Assembly: GCA_019636285.1 (NCBI GenBank)
Contig: JAHBXV010000001.1
Location: forward strand, 272,520 to 336,519
Length of the DNA: 64,000 nucleotides
Direction: 5' to 3'
From: Planctomycetaceae bacterium
GTDB taxonomy: Bacteria > Planctomycetota > Planctomycetia > Planctomycetales > Planctomycetaceae
Shown: piece after piece, positions 45,085-53,177 of the stretch
Layout of the letters: each line of letters starts with the position of its first letter
Numbering within the stretch: the stretch's first letter is position 1
Notes under the pieces: model-generated
Databases searched by the model: none
The model's input: only the letters and a program-made list of their open reading frames with translations
What the model was told of the DNA's origin: nothing
Position numbers and translations under genes: made by a program

Positions 45085-46113
45085 ATGCCGACGAATTCCT
45101 CTGGCAAGCCGCCAAACGTGCTCTGCCAGTCCGATTTCTCGGACATTACTTTGCCGGCGCTGAATCCGGTGCCGGGAATGATCTCCGCCAGCGAGCAGCG
45201 GTTCCTGTTCCACATGACGCGGGACTTCTGTGCCGATCGCGGCGCCGTCGTGGAAGTGGGAACGTGGCTGGGAAAGAGCACGACGGCGCTGGCAGCCGGT
45301 CTTGCGGCCCGTAACGCCCGCCAGAAGCTGCACTGCTATGACCGCTACTGCTGGAAAGCGTTTCACAGCGAGATCGCCGATCTCGACCTGCGGCCGGGCG
45401 ACGACTTTCAACCGGCCTTCGAGCGATTCCTGGCGCCGTATCGTGATCGAATGCGCGTGACGAAAACAGATCTCTCTGAAATTGTCTGGAAAGGCGGGCC
45501 GATTGAACTGCTCGTGCTCGACGCGCCCAAGAAAGCTTCGACGTTGCGGAATACGCTGGAAATCTTTGGTCCAGCCCTGATTCCTGGAATCACCAAGATT
45601 GTTTTCCAGGACTATTTGTATTTCCCGTCGTATGAATTGGCCGCGTGTCTGGCTCGATTGCCTTCCCTCGATCGGACGACTGTTGTTCTGGACGGGATGT
45701 CAGTGGCCTTCGACGTGGTCGCCCCAGTGGCGAATATCGACTCGGATGATGGCCTCTGGCGGCCCGAGAGTTGGACGGCCCACGAGATTCATATCGCCTG
45801 GCGGCAAATCCTCGAGCCGCTCGAGCCATCGGCACGAGTGCTGTTGGCCGCGGGGCTGCCCTGGCACCTTTACGACGCCGGGCATGTTGCGGAAGCCGTG
45901 AAGTTGATGCACGACACCGCATGGGTGCCAAGCCAGCACGAGCAATTCGCCCGGCTGGCCAAGTCCCGAATCTACACCGACTACCGTCCGCTATTTCAAG
46001 CCGTGGGACTCACCTCTGCCTGGGATCATGAACTGCGAGCCCGCTGGCGAGCGGGGCGACGATGGTTATCGCAACTTTTCACGTCGCGCAGCCGCAGCCA
46101 GCGGGCGGCCTGA
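45085..46113 (+). CDS. Class I SAM-dependent methyltransferase (Methyltransf_24-like)
   Basis: GGAAGAAGGAC stands directly before the ATG. The 342-residue protein has motif I VVEVGTWLGKSTTALAAGL at about 55-73 and the following acidic loop HCYDRYCWKAF, then IELLVLDAPKKASTL as motif II. This E-V-G-x-x-x-G-x-S/T pattern is shared with TylF- and CmcI-type methyltransferases that act on sugars. The product ends RSQRAA, encoded CAG CGG GCG GCC TGA, in line with the tag. It is followed by a second methyltransferase of a related fold. Confidence 0.84.
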   Translation: MPTNSSGKPPNVLCQSDFSDITLPALNPVPGMISASEQRFLFHMTRDFCADRGAVVEVGTWLGKSTTALAAGLAARNARQKLHCYDRYCWKAFHSEIADLDLRPGDDFQPAFERFLAPYRDRMRVTKTDLSEIVWKGGPIELLVLDAPKKASTLRNTLEIFGPALIPGITKIVFQDYLYFPSYELAACLARLPSLDRTTVVLDGMSVAFDVVAPVANIDSDDGLWRPESWTAHEIHIAWRQILEPLEPSARVLLAAGLPWHLYDAGHVAEAVKLMHDTAWVPSQHEQFARLAKSRIYTDYRPLFQAVGLTSAWDHELRARWRAGRRWLSQLFTSRSRSQRAA

Positions 46114-46139
46114 ATCACGTTTTTTGCCGGGGGATCACC

Positions 46140-46880
46140 GTGAGAGACCTGTTCGAGAAGATTCGAGTCGCAGGCCGGCGCGCGTTTCTCCCAGGCGAAA
46201 TCCGCCAGGTGCTGACTCGTGTCAAAGCGGACCGCCTCACGTACTTGTCCGATGCCAAACTCACGGCTCTCGCCGAACGCTGCCTGATGATTGAACGCAC
46301 CGGCGTTCCTGGCAGCATCATCGAAGCCGGCTGCGCGCTGGGCGGGTCGAGCATCGTGCTCGCTTCGTGCAAGTCGCCGAAGCGAGCGCAATACGTCCAC
46401 GATGTCTTCGGGATGATTCCCCCGCCCGGACCCGCTGATGGTCCCGACGTTCACGAGCGATATGCGACCATTACTTCCGGAGCTTCCGAAGGACTCGATG
46501 GCGATACCTATTACGGCTATCTGCCAGACCTCAAAACCCGTGTTGAACAGACCTTCGAACAGTATGGCCTGCCTCTTTCGACGAACAACGTGCAGCTCGT
46601 CGCGGGGTTGGTGCAGGATACGTTGCACGTCACCGAGCCAGTCGCGCTCGCGCATATCGACGTCGACTGGTTCGAACCGGTGCTGGTTTGCCTGGAACGG
46701 ATTGTTCCGCGGCTCTCTCCCGGCGGTTGCCTGGTGATCGATGACTATCGGTCCTGGTCGGGCTGTCAGCGGGCCGTCGATCAGTTCCTGAAACAAAACG
46801 GCCAGTCCGATTTCTGGCTCGACGACCGACCGAGTTCGCTCATCCTGACGCGACGACAATCCCGACAAGCGGCTGCCTGA
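46140..46880 (+). CDS. TylF-like sugar O-methyltransferase
   Basis: The open frame begins at 46062 inside the previous gene, but a GTG at 46140, after GGGGGATCACC, removes the overlap and is preferred. The 246-residue product is TylF-like. ALAERCLMIERTGVPGSIIEAGCALGGSSIVLA is the cap helix and motif I of that family, and YHDVFGMIPPP-like sequence follows. HIDVDWFEPVLVCLERIVPRLSPGG provides the metal-binding aspartates (D-x-D) and IDDY the third. Enzymes of this family O-methylate deoxysugars with Mg. It ends RQSRQAAA, a variant of the tag with Gln in place of Arg. Confidence 0.86.
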   Translation: MRDLFEKIRVAGRRAFLPGEIRQVLTRVKADRLTYLSDAKLTALAERCLMIERTGVPGSIIEAGCALGGSSIVLASCKSPKRAQYVHDVFGMIPPPGPADGPDVHERYATITSGASEGLDGDTYYGYLPDLKTRVEQTFEQYGLPLSTNNVQLVAGLVQDTLHVTEPVALAHIDVDWFEPVLVCLERIVPRLSPGGCLVIDDYRSWSGCQRAVDQFLKQNGQSDFWLDDRPSSLILTRRQSRQAAA

Positions 46881-46941
46881 CTGTTCAAATCTCGGCCGTA
46901 ACATTCCGACTCGATCACATTCCTCGCCCGATGCGTGCCCC

Positions 46942-48048
46942 ATGACGACCATTGTGCACCACTACTATCCTCACGGCAGTCGCAACATCGGCGATGAACT
47001 GGTGGCCGTGGCGCTGCGGCAGTCGTTGACGCGACTGCTCGGGGAGGTTCGTTTCTTCAGCTTCCCGGCCAATTCAACATACCGCGGGCCCGCGCCAATT
47101 GGCCTGTGCGGAGAGAATCTCGCCCGGAACAATCGTGAAGCCGACCTGGTTCTCATCGGTGGCTCCAACCTGCTCGAACCGCGCAAGATGGGTGCGGGAA
47201 ACCCCGGCAAGCGCGGTCAAACTTGGGGTGTGACAACCAGCGTCGAATCCATCGAGGCTCTCGAACGACCGGTCTGGTTGATTGGCCAGGGAACCGGTAG
47301 TTCGTATGGACAGCCCATCCCCCCGTTTCGCGGCGTCGTCCGGGACGAAGTTTCACGGCTGTTTCAAAAGGCCGAACTCACAACCGTCCGCGATGTTTCC
47401 ACCGCCGAGCAATTGTGCAATATCGGCATCTCGGCCCCCTGCACGGGCTGCCCGGTCACCTATTTGACCGATCGCCCCGTCACCGCTGGCTCCTCCAGCG
47501 ATCCACTACTGGTTTCTTTCCCGCCGGAACGAATCACGCGAACGTGGAGCGGCCGTCGCTTCATGCGACAGACCATGGAGTATGTCGAATGGCTGCGACA
47601 GAAAGGGGTCGAAGTTCTCGTCACGCTGCATGACCACCGCGACCGCGAACCGGCCCGCGAATGGGTGCCGGCCGGCGTTGAAATCTTCGACCCGTCGACC
47701 ATACGCGAACTGGTCGATCGATTCGAGCGCTGTCGCGGTGTGATCGGCTTTCGTCTGCACGCGGCCTTGCTGGGCCTGGGCCTTGGAAAACCCATCCTGC
47801 CGGTCGGCATCGACTGGCGAGGGCTGGGTTTCATCAAGACATTCGAGCTGGAAGACCTCAGCATTTCCCCCGAGAAATGGGGCCAATTCGCCAAGCTGCG
47901 GCAGTTAACCGAGCGGCTGCTCGATGCGGATTCAGCAATCCTGGATCGGTTGTCGCAGCAAAAGCAGTCGTTCCGCGAAAAACACCAGGCGCTGCTGCGT
48001 CACGGTGCCGAGCGACTGATGACGTCGAATCGCCGACGCGCCGCCTGA
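46942..48048 (+). CDS. Polysaccharide pyruvyl transferase family protein
   Basis: The 368-residue protein matches the PS_pyruv_trans family. It begins HYYPHGSRNIGDELVAVALR, with the N-terminal NxGDE loop, continues ADLVLIGGSNLLEPR and VWLIGQGTGSSYG, and has the C-terminal GVIGFRLHAALLGLGLGKPILPVGID with the conserved RxH. Such enzymes add a pyruvate ketal to a sugar and give the polymer negative charge. It ends SNRRRAA, encoded CGC CGA CGC GCC GCC TGA, and is the last gene of the run. A convergent repeat-bearing junction follows. Confidence 0.88.
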   Translation: MTTIVHHYYPHGSRNIGDELVAVALRQSLTRLLGEVRFFSFPANSTYRGPAPIGLCGENLARNNREADLVLIGGSNLLEPRKMGAGNPGKRGQTWGVTTSVESIEALERPVWLIGQGTGSSYGQPIPPFRGVVRDEVSRLFQKAELTTVRDVSTAEQLCNIGISAPCTGCPVTYLTDRPVTAGSSSDPLLVSFPPERITRTWSGRRFMRQTMEYVEWLRQKGVEVLVTLHDHRDREPAREWVPAGVEIFDPSTIRELVDRFERCRGVIGFRLHAALLGLGLGKPILPVGIDWRGLGFIKTFELEDLSISPEKWGQFAKLRQLTERLLDADSAILDRLSQQKQSFREKHQALLRHGAERLMTSNRRRAA

Positions 48049-48090
48049 CGGCCATTGCGATCTACGAGACGATCGCTCTCCAATGCTTTG

Positions 48091-48175
48091 AGGGTGGCAC
48101 GCCCTGAAGGCTTTGCGAAAAGGCGTGGTAGGCTTTCTTTCGCCACGCCCTTCGAAGACTCAGAGCGTGCCACCC
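48091..48175. repeat. Nested inverted repeat family C, copy 2
   Basis: The sequence is about 85 bp of GGTGGCACGCCCTGA...TCAGAGCGTGCCACC, with inner arms AGGCGTGG and CCACGCCC. It differs from 32339-32423 at only a few positions. It lies between the stops of the pyruvyltransferase and ThuA-like genes. Confidence 0.8.
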
Positions 48176-48268
48176 GACCGCAGAACGACTCAAGGCACAC
48201 TGGCAGAGCCAGTGGCACACGTTCGCAATCGGCCCTGGACAGGCACTCGCCGGAGTGGAATTCACCAC

Positions 48269-49183
48269 CTACTGCCCGGCATCCTTCTTCGCGCGCTCTT
48301 CCAGTTCAGCGCTCACGTCCGGGTTCGGCGTCGCATCCCCGTCAATCTTTCCGGCTGCCCACTGCATGCCGAGATTGAGGTGTTCCAGAAACCGGGGATC
48401 GGTCCAGGTTCCTTCGTTGTGGCCCAGGTTCGTGTAAAAGACGCGGCCCTTGCCATAGTCCTTCACCCAGGACACCGGCACCATGAAAGGACGCTTGGGC
48501 TCGGTCTTCGCCATGTCGAGACTCATCAGGACGCGGACCTTCTCCGGCTGCCAATTCTTGTAGCGATAGATCTCATCCTTGATCTGAAACTCCTTGCCGA
48601 AAGGCTTCATGGCGGGGAAACCGGTGTCGTGCACGGCGATGGTGACCGTGTTTCCAGCGTTCCAGGGATGTTCCGCGAACGTCCCGCCGATCATGTCCCA
48701 GTACGGCATGTAGTCGCCAAACGTGTCGGTCGCGGAATGCGTGCCCACGAAGCCATGGCCCGGTTGCCGTAACCAGTCCTTGAAAAAGTAGTCGAGGTTC
48801 TCAGTCGAAATCGGGAGCGCTCCTGTCGTGTAGAAAAACACGAGCTGATAATTTTGCAAGTTCTCGCGCGTGAAGTCGGCCGCCGCATCCTGGGTGCAAT
48901 CGACCGTGAACCAGCCATCGTGCTGCGCCAGTTGCTTCACCGCGATTTCCGACGGCGATAGCGTATCGGCCGGGCGACGAACCGAGCCATGAACGTAACC
49001 CACGCTCTGGGTCACCATCAGCACGCGAATGGGCTTGTCCTCGGCCATGAGCAATGACTGGGACGACAGCCCGATGACCGTGCCGCACACGATTGTCGCC
49101 GCGAGCAGCCAATGGGAACCGGGACTTCGCGATGGGGCAGCCGTCCGTCGAACCGTGGAAATGTGACCGACCTCGAACGTCAT
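48269..49183 (-). CDS. ThuA-like domain protein, exported
   Basis: The frame can be extended far upstream to 49519, but the ATG at 49183 has GGGAGAGA before it and starts a signal/anchor sequence (SHWLLAATIVCGTVIGLSSQSLL). The 304-residue product is a ThuA domain of the class I glutamine-amidotransferase-like fold. IRVLMVTQSVGYVHGS starts the core. FVGTHSATDTFGDYMPYWDMIGG is the signature loop, and VKDYGKGRVFYTNLGHNEGTW, with the family's Gly-His, lies near the C-terminus. ThuA proteins are linked to sugar (trehalose) utilisation, and in planctomycetes many are exported. The divergent neighbour is glycogen synthase, which hints at carbohydrate metabolism without proving it. Confidence 0.85.
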   Translation of the reverse strand: MTFEVGHISTVRRTAAPSRSPGSHWLLAATIVCGTVIGLSSQSLLMAEDKPIRVLMVTQSVGYVHGSVRRPADTLSPSEIAVKQLAQHDGWFTVDCTQDAAADFTRENLQNYQLVFFYTTGALPISTENLDYFFKDWLRQPGHGFVGTHSATDTFGDYMPYWDMIGGTFAEHPWNAGNTVTIAVHDTGFPAMKPFGKEFQIKDEIYRYKNWQPEKVRVLMSLDMAKTEPKRPFMVPVSWVKDYGKGRVFYTNLGHNEGTWTDPRFLEHLNLGMQWAAGKIDGDATPNPDVSAELEERAKKDAGQ

Positions 49184-49437
49184 GAAGTCTCTCCCGGCTG
49201 GCGAGTTCAGGAAATGAGCCGAATGGGGTGCCCTCAAAGTCTTCCAGATCGTCTCAGCCATTTCAATCGGCCACGCTGGCACGCCGGTTTGTCCGGGCGA
49301 AGTCTCTCGGCTGGCTTCCCCCTCGGCTTCCCGACAGAATTGCGAATGGGTGATCGTCGCTTCGCCTTTTGCCGCAGCGTCGGGTCGCTTCTTCATGACG
49401 AACATCTCGCGCGGCATCAGTGACTCAGGGCAGAGGC

Positions 49438-50943
49438 ATGCGGATTCTTCTCGCCAGTTCGGAAGTCGTTCCGTTCTCCAAAACCGGAGGCCTGGCCGAT
49501 GTCGCCGCTGCTTTGCCAAAAGCTCTGGCCCAGTTGGGCCACGACGTCAGTGTGGTCGTCCCGAATTACCCGCAGGTCCAAAAACAGTTACTCGGGAGCG
49601 GACCGCCCGTCACGACCACGGGCCAGGTCATCTCGGTCCCGGTCGGGGCACACGACATTCAGGCCCAGGTCTTTCGATCGCACCTGCCTGACAGCCGCGT
49701 CTCGGTCTACCTGATCGATCAGCCGAACTATTTCGACCGGGCAACGCTCTACGGCGACCGCCATGGAGATTTCGGCGACAACTGCGCCCGATTCGTGTTC
49801 TTCAGCCGGGCCGTTCTGGAACTTGCCAAGTCGTTCGATCGCCCGGTCGACATCGTTCACTCCAACGACTGGCAGACCGCGCTGATCCCCGTGCTGTTGA
49901 AGACCGACTACCGCGATGTCCCTGAGTTCGAACGAACGGCTTCGATCTTCACGATCCATAACATGGCGTTTCAGGGCCAGTTCTGGCACTGGGACATGCT
50001 GCTCACGGGGCTCGACTGGAAGTATTTCAACTGGCGGCAACTCGAGTTTTTCGGAAATCTCAATCTGCTCAAAGCCGGGATCGTCTTCAGCGATCTCATC
50101 ACCACCGTCAGCCCGACGTACGCCCGCGAAATTCAAACACCTGAGTTCGGTTACGGACTGCACGGCGTCCTCTCGGGCCGTCGCGACGACCTGGTCGGCA
50201 TTCTGAATGGTTGCGACACGGCCATCTGGAATCCCCGTACCGACCCCCACCTGCCCGTCCACTACGATGACACCACCTTTCCAGAAGGAAAAGCCGCCGC
50301 GAAAGCCGCGTTGCAGCAGCGGCTGAATCTTCCCCTGCGTCCCGATCTCCCCATTCTGGGAATGATCTCCCGGATGACCTCACAGAAGGGGTTCGATCTG
50401 ATCGCGGAATCGATTCCGCAACTGCTGCGGTTTGATGCCCAATATGTCTTTCTCGGCAATGGCGACCCTGGCTACGAAGACCTGATGCGCCGTTTCGCGA
50501 ATGATGCCCCCGAACAACTGAGCGTGACCATCGGTTACGATGAACCGCTGTCGCATCTGATTGAAGCGGCTTCCGACATCTTCCTGATGCCCAGCCAGTT
50601 CGAGCCGTGCGGGCTCAACCAGATGTACAGCCTGATTTATGGAACGCCTCCCATCGTCCGGGCCGTCGGGGGCCTGGCCGATTCCGTGGTCGACGCCTCG
50701 CCCGACAATCTCCGCGACGGCATCGCGAACGGCTTCTCGTTCTTCGACTATCGCGGGGACGTGCTGGTCGACCAGGTGCGTCGGGCGCTCGCCATGCGGA
50801 AGGATTCACCGGTCTGGCAGCAGCTCGTACAAACCGGCATGCAGCGAGACTGGTCGTGGCGGCACAGCGCGAACGAATATCGTAACGTCTATGAACGAGC
50901 CTTGTGGAAACGGATGGAAGCCCCGGCTCTGGCACATGTCTGA
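49438..50943 (+). CDS. glgA: Glycogen synthase (ADP-glucose type, GT5)
   Basis: The ATG at 49438 follows AGAGG and starts MRILLASSEVVPFSKTGGLADV, the invariant GlgA N-terminus with the ADP-glucose-binding KTGG (K15). The 501-residue length is standard. DIVHSNDWQTALIPV and FTIHNMAFQG are in the acceptor domain; ILGMISRMTSQKGFDLI, and the E-x7-E-like PSQFEPCGLNQMYSLIYGTPPIVRAVGGL, are in the donor domain. It elongates alpha-1,4-glucan. No glgB, glgC or glgP is in the window. The next gene starts 60 bp downstream. Confidence 0.94.
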   Translation: MRILLASSEVVPFSKTGGLADVAAALPKALAQLGHDVSVVVPNYPQVQKQLLGSGPPVTTTGQVISVPVGAHDIQAQVFRSHLPDSRVSVYLIDQPNYFDRATLYGDRHGDFGDNCARFVFFSRAVLELAKSFDRPVDIVHSNDWQTALIPVLLKTDYRDVPEFERTASIFTIHNMAFQGQFWHWDMLLTGLDWKYFNWRQLEFFGNLNLLKAGIVFSDLITTVSPTYAREIQTPEFGYGLHGVLSGRRDDLVGILNGCDTAIWNPRTDPHLPVHYDDTTFPEGKAAAKAALQQRLNLPLRPDLPILGMISRMTSQKGFDLIAESIPQLLRFDAQYVFLGNGDPGYEDLMRRFANDAPEQLSVTIGYDEPLSHLIEAASDIFLMPSQFEPCGLNQMYSLIYGTPPIVRAVGGLADSVVDASPDNLRDGIANGFSFFDYRGDVLVDQVRRALAMRKDSPVWQQLVQTGMQRDWSWRHSANEYRNVYERALWKRMEAPALAHV

Positions 50944-51003
50944 TGCGCGAACGATGGCGATCGGATTTTGAATCGGGCTGGTTTCAAGGAAGACGAGCAA
51001 CGG

Positions 51004-52191
51004 ATGACAGGGCCAGGCGATTTCGCGGCTGTGCTGGAGCAATCGGTCGCAAGCGGCGACCTCGGCCGCCTGGTCTTCAGTCGACCGCTGGCCGGTTCCG
51101 AGGCACCGGTGCGGAAAGTCACGATCCGTCCCGTCGTTGTTCGCGACACGACGGTTTACCAGTGGGCCGAGCGCCGCGGCGCGCAGGAGTTTCACGAGAA
51201 CCTCTCCCCCGCCGACTTGCTGACGCGCGCGACGTCCGCCTTCCCCGGGTCATTCGGCGACGCCACGCTCACGCTGCCAGGAACGCAATCCCAATTCACC
51301 CGTTTGCCGAACGGCAAAGTTCGCCGTCGCGACACGGCGGTCCAGGTCTCGCAGGCATCAAAGACCCACGACCGCCAGAAGAATCGGCTGATTCCCGAAG
51401 GTGTCCCCTGCCCGTTTCTGGAGCGGATCGGGGTGATGACCCCGGATGGCCGCGTGCGGGCGGCGATGCAGCACAAATTTCGGCAGATCAATCGTTACCT
51501 CGAATTTGTCGATGACGTCCTCGGCCAACTCCCCGCCGAGGGGAAATTGCACGTTGTCGACTTTGGCTGCGGCAAGAGTTACCTGACGTTTGCCGTTCAT
51601 TATCTGCTGACGACTTTGCGCGGCCGGACGGTTCGGCTCGTGGGAATTGATCGGAAAGCCACCGTCATCGAAGACTGCCGCCAGATCGCGACGTCGTTAC
51701 GTCTGGATGGAATCGAATTCTTCGCGGGCGACATCGCCGATCATCAGCCCGACGGTCCGGTTCACCTGGCAATTTCACTCCACGCCTGTGATACCGCGAC
51801 GGATGATGCCATCGCGACAGCGCTAGCCTGGTCGGCCCAGGCCATTCTCGCGGCCCCGTGCTGCCAGCATGAAATCGCCAATCGGCTTCCAGCCGAAACG
51901 CTGCCGGGGCTGAATGGCTTCGGCATTTTCAAGGAACGCTTTGCCTCGCTTGCGACGGACGCCCTCCGAGCCCGCTTCCTGGAATCCCGCGGCTACCGCA
52001 CGCAGGTGCTGGAATTTATCGACCTGGAACACACCGCCAAGAATCTCTTGATCCGCGCTGTCCGCCGCAAGACATCCCCGGAGACCGATTCCCGAGGTCT
52101 CGCCGCCTATCAACAGTTGAAACAAGACCTGCGAATCGACACGTTTCACCTGGAAGCCGCCTGCGAACGGCTTGGCGTCCCCCTTTCGTAG
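51004..52191 (+). CDS. Large SAM-dependent methyltransferase of unknown substrate
   Basis: The ATG at 51004 is used; a TTG at 50968 is in frame. The 395-residue protein has an N-terminal half of about 165 residues with a strand-rich domain (LVFSRPLAG, VRKVTIRPVVVR) and a KTHDRQKNRLI basic loop, which may bind RNA. The Methyltransf_32-like domain follows: LHVVDFGCGKSYLTFAVHYLLTTL (motif I), LVGIDRKATVIEDC (motif II), HLAISLHACDTATDDAI (motif IV) and a CCQHE loop. The HACD and PCCQHE motifs are shared with METTL25-like and bacterial relatives. The real target is unknown to me. Confidence 0.8.
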   Translation: MTGPGDFAAVLEQSVASGDLGRLVFSRPLAGSEAPVRKVTIRPVVVRDTTVYQWAERRGAQEFHENLSPADLLTRATSAFPGSFGDATLTLPGTQSQFTRLPNGKVRRRDTAVQVSQASKTHDRQKNRLIPEGVPCPFLERIGVMTPDGRVRAAMQHKFRQINRYLEFVDDVLGQLPAEGKLHVVDFGCGKSYLTFAVHYLLTTLRGRTVRLVGIDRKATVIEDCRQIATSLRLDGIEFFAGDIADHQPDGPVHLAISLHACDTATDDAIATALAWSAQAILAAPCCQHEIANRLPAETLPGLNGFGIFKERFASLATDALRARFLESRGYRTQVLEFIDLEHTAKNLLIRAVRRKTSPETDSRGLAAYQQLKQDLRIDTFHLEAACERLGVPLS

Positions 52192-52305
52192 TCCTCGTCC
52201 CGCGTTAGCCCTTATGAGCCCTCTCAAAGGCATCCACGTTGACCGACATTATGGGGTCGAGAGCGTATACCTTCGAGTGTGAGCGATCGAAGAGACATCG
52301 CCTCT

Positions 52306-52728
52306 TCATGACACGGCGGATTCCTGTGTCAGTCGGGCGTGCAGAGCGTCGTAAACCAGCCGTCCTCGCTCGAGGGCCGTGTGGTCGTCGGGACTGATGA
52401 GTCTCAGCCCTTCACAAATTCGGTCAAGCCCCGTAGCGATTGGTTCGACACTGACCGCCTGGATGGTGTCTGCTTCGTCAATGATTCGTGCGATGCGGTG
52501 CAGGACAGGATCGGTCAGCTTGTGATGTTCGAGCAGCGCGTGGAACGAGCAATGCCCGCCGCGATGCGAGAACCGCACGTTGGGAACGTCGAAAGGCTCC
52601 GCGTCCGAGGGAAGCGGCGCGCCTCGCGGGATAAAAACAAAATCCGCGTGGGGATCGATCTCACGCAAAATGAGCCACGCACAGCCCATGCGGTCAATCC
52701 CGACATTTTCCCAAGTCACCCATTTCAT
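52306..52728 (-). CDS. ChrB C-terminal (Chrome_Resist) domain protein
   Basis: The ATG at 52728, four bases after the stop of the upstream gene, gives a 140-residue protein. WVTWENVGIDRMGCAWLILREIDPHADFVFIP and HRGGHCSFHALLEHHKL, followed by RIARIIDEADT, are the signature of the C-terminal half of ChrB, with conserved Cys/His that may bind metal. In model chromate operons ChrB is one protein of about 320 residues that senses chromate. Here its two halves are separate genes. A longer frame upstream overlaps the ChrB-N gene and is rejected. Confidence 0.87.
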   Translation of the reverse strand: MKWVTWENVGIDRMGCAWLILREIDPHADFVFIPRGAPLPSDAEPFDVPNVRFSHRGGHCSFHALLEHHKLTDPVLHRIARIIDEADTIQAVSVEPIATGLDRICEGLRLISPDDHTALERGRLVYDALHARLTQESAVS

Positions 52729-52732
52729 ATGG

Positions 52733-53161
52733 TTATTCTCCGTCGGCGGCCAGCAACTTATCGCGAGTTTTTCGCCCCAGTTCCGATGCGAAATAGTCTC
52801 GGGCATGTGCTTCCTGGAAACGCTTCGAGAGAGCTGCCAAGTCCCGGTCTTTCTTCCTGAGCGCAGCCAGAATCTCGCGGTACTCGGCTTCGACCGGCTC
52901 CAGAAACTGTCGTCGTAAGCCTTCGCGATCCGTGGCGTAGACATGGTCAGCTTCCCACAACACGGCTTCACCCTGCAATTCGGTGATTTCCGAGGCCAGC
53001 CATTGAAATTGCTCCTGCGTGCGCGGTGTTAGCGGGAGCACCCAGACGGCATCCTGCAACGCAATTGCCCCTAACTGCTTGAGCTTCCGCCACACGAAGA
53101 CACGTCCCGCCGTCGGATTGCGCGGGATGCGATAGACCAGCAACAACCAGGACCGTGGCAT
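52733..53161 (-). CDS. ChrB N-terminal domain protein
   Basis: CGGAGATGCTGC precedes the ATG. The 142-residue protein opens SWLLLVYRIPRNPTAGRVFVWRKLKQLGAIALQDAVWVLP, which matches the N-terminal domain of ChrB (the RIPxxPS-type strand and Trp-Arg-x-Leu-Lys helix). It continues with a Glu/Arg-rich helical part. The region thought to bind DNA in ChrB lies here. It is followed at four bases by the ChrB-C gene and preceded at 16 bp by chrA, so all three form one operon. The split could allow the two halves to associate reversibly. Confidence 0.85.
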   Translation of the reverse strand: MPRSWLLLVYRIPRNPTAGRVFVWRKLKQLGAIALQDAVWVLPLTPRTQEQFQWLASEITELQGEAVLWEADHVYATDREGLRRQFLEPVEAEYREILAALRKKDRDLAALSKRFQEAHARDYFASELGRKTRDKLLAADGE

Positions 53162-53177
53162 GCAGCATCTCCGAGGT

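Noticed and set aside
44903..45163. Short frame in the 178-bp gap between the third glycosyltransferase and the methyltransferase
   Set aside because: It runs into the confidently placed methyltransferase start in another frame and encodes Arg-rich sequence.
52306..52971. Longer form of the ChrB-C gene starting at 52971
   Set aside because: Its first 81 residues overlap the ChrB-N gene in another frame and look like shadow sequence; the ATG at 52728 begins the conserved domain.
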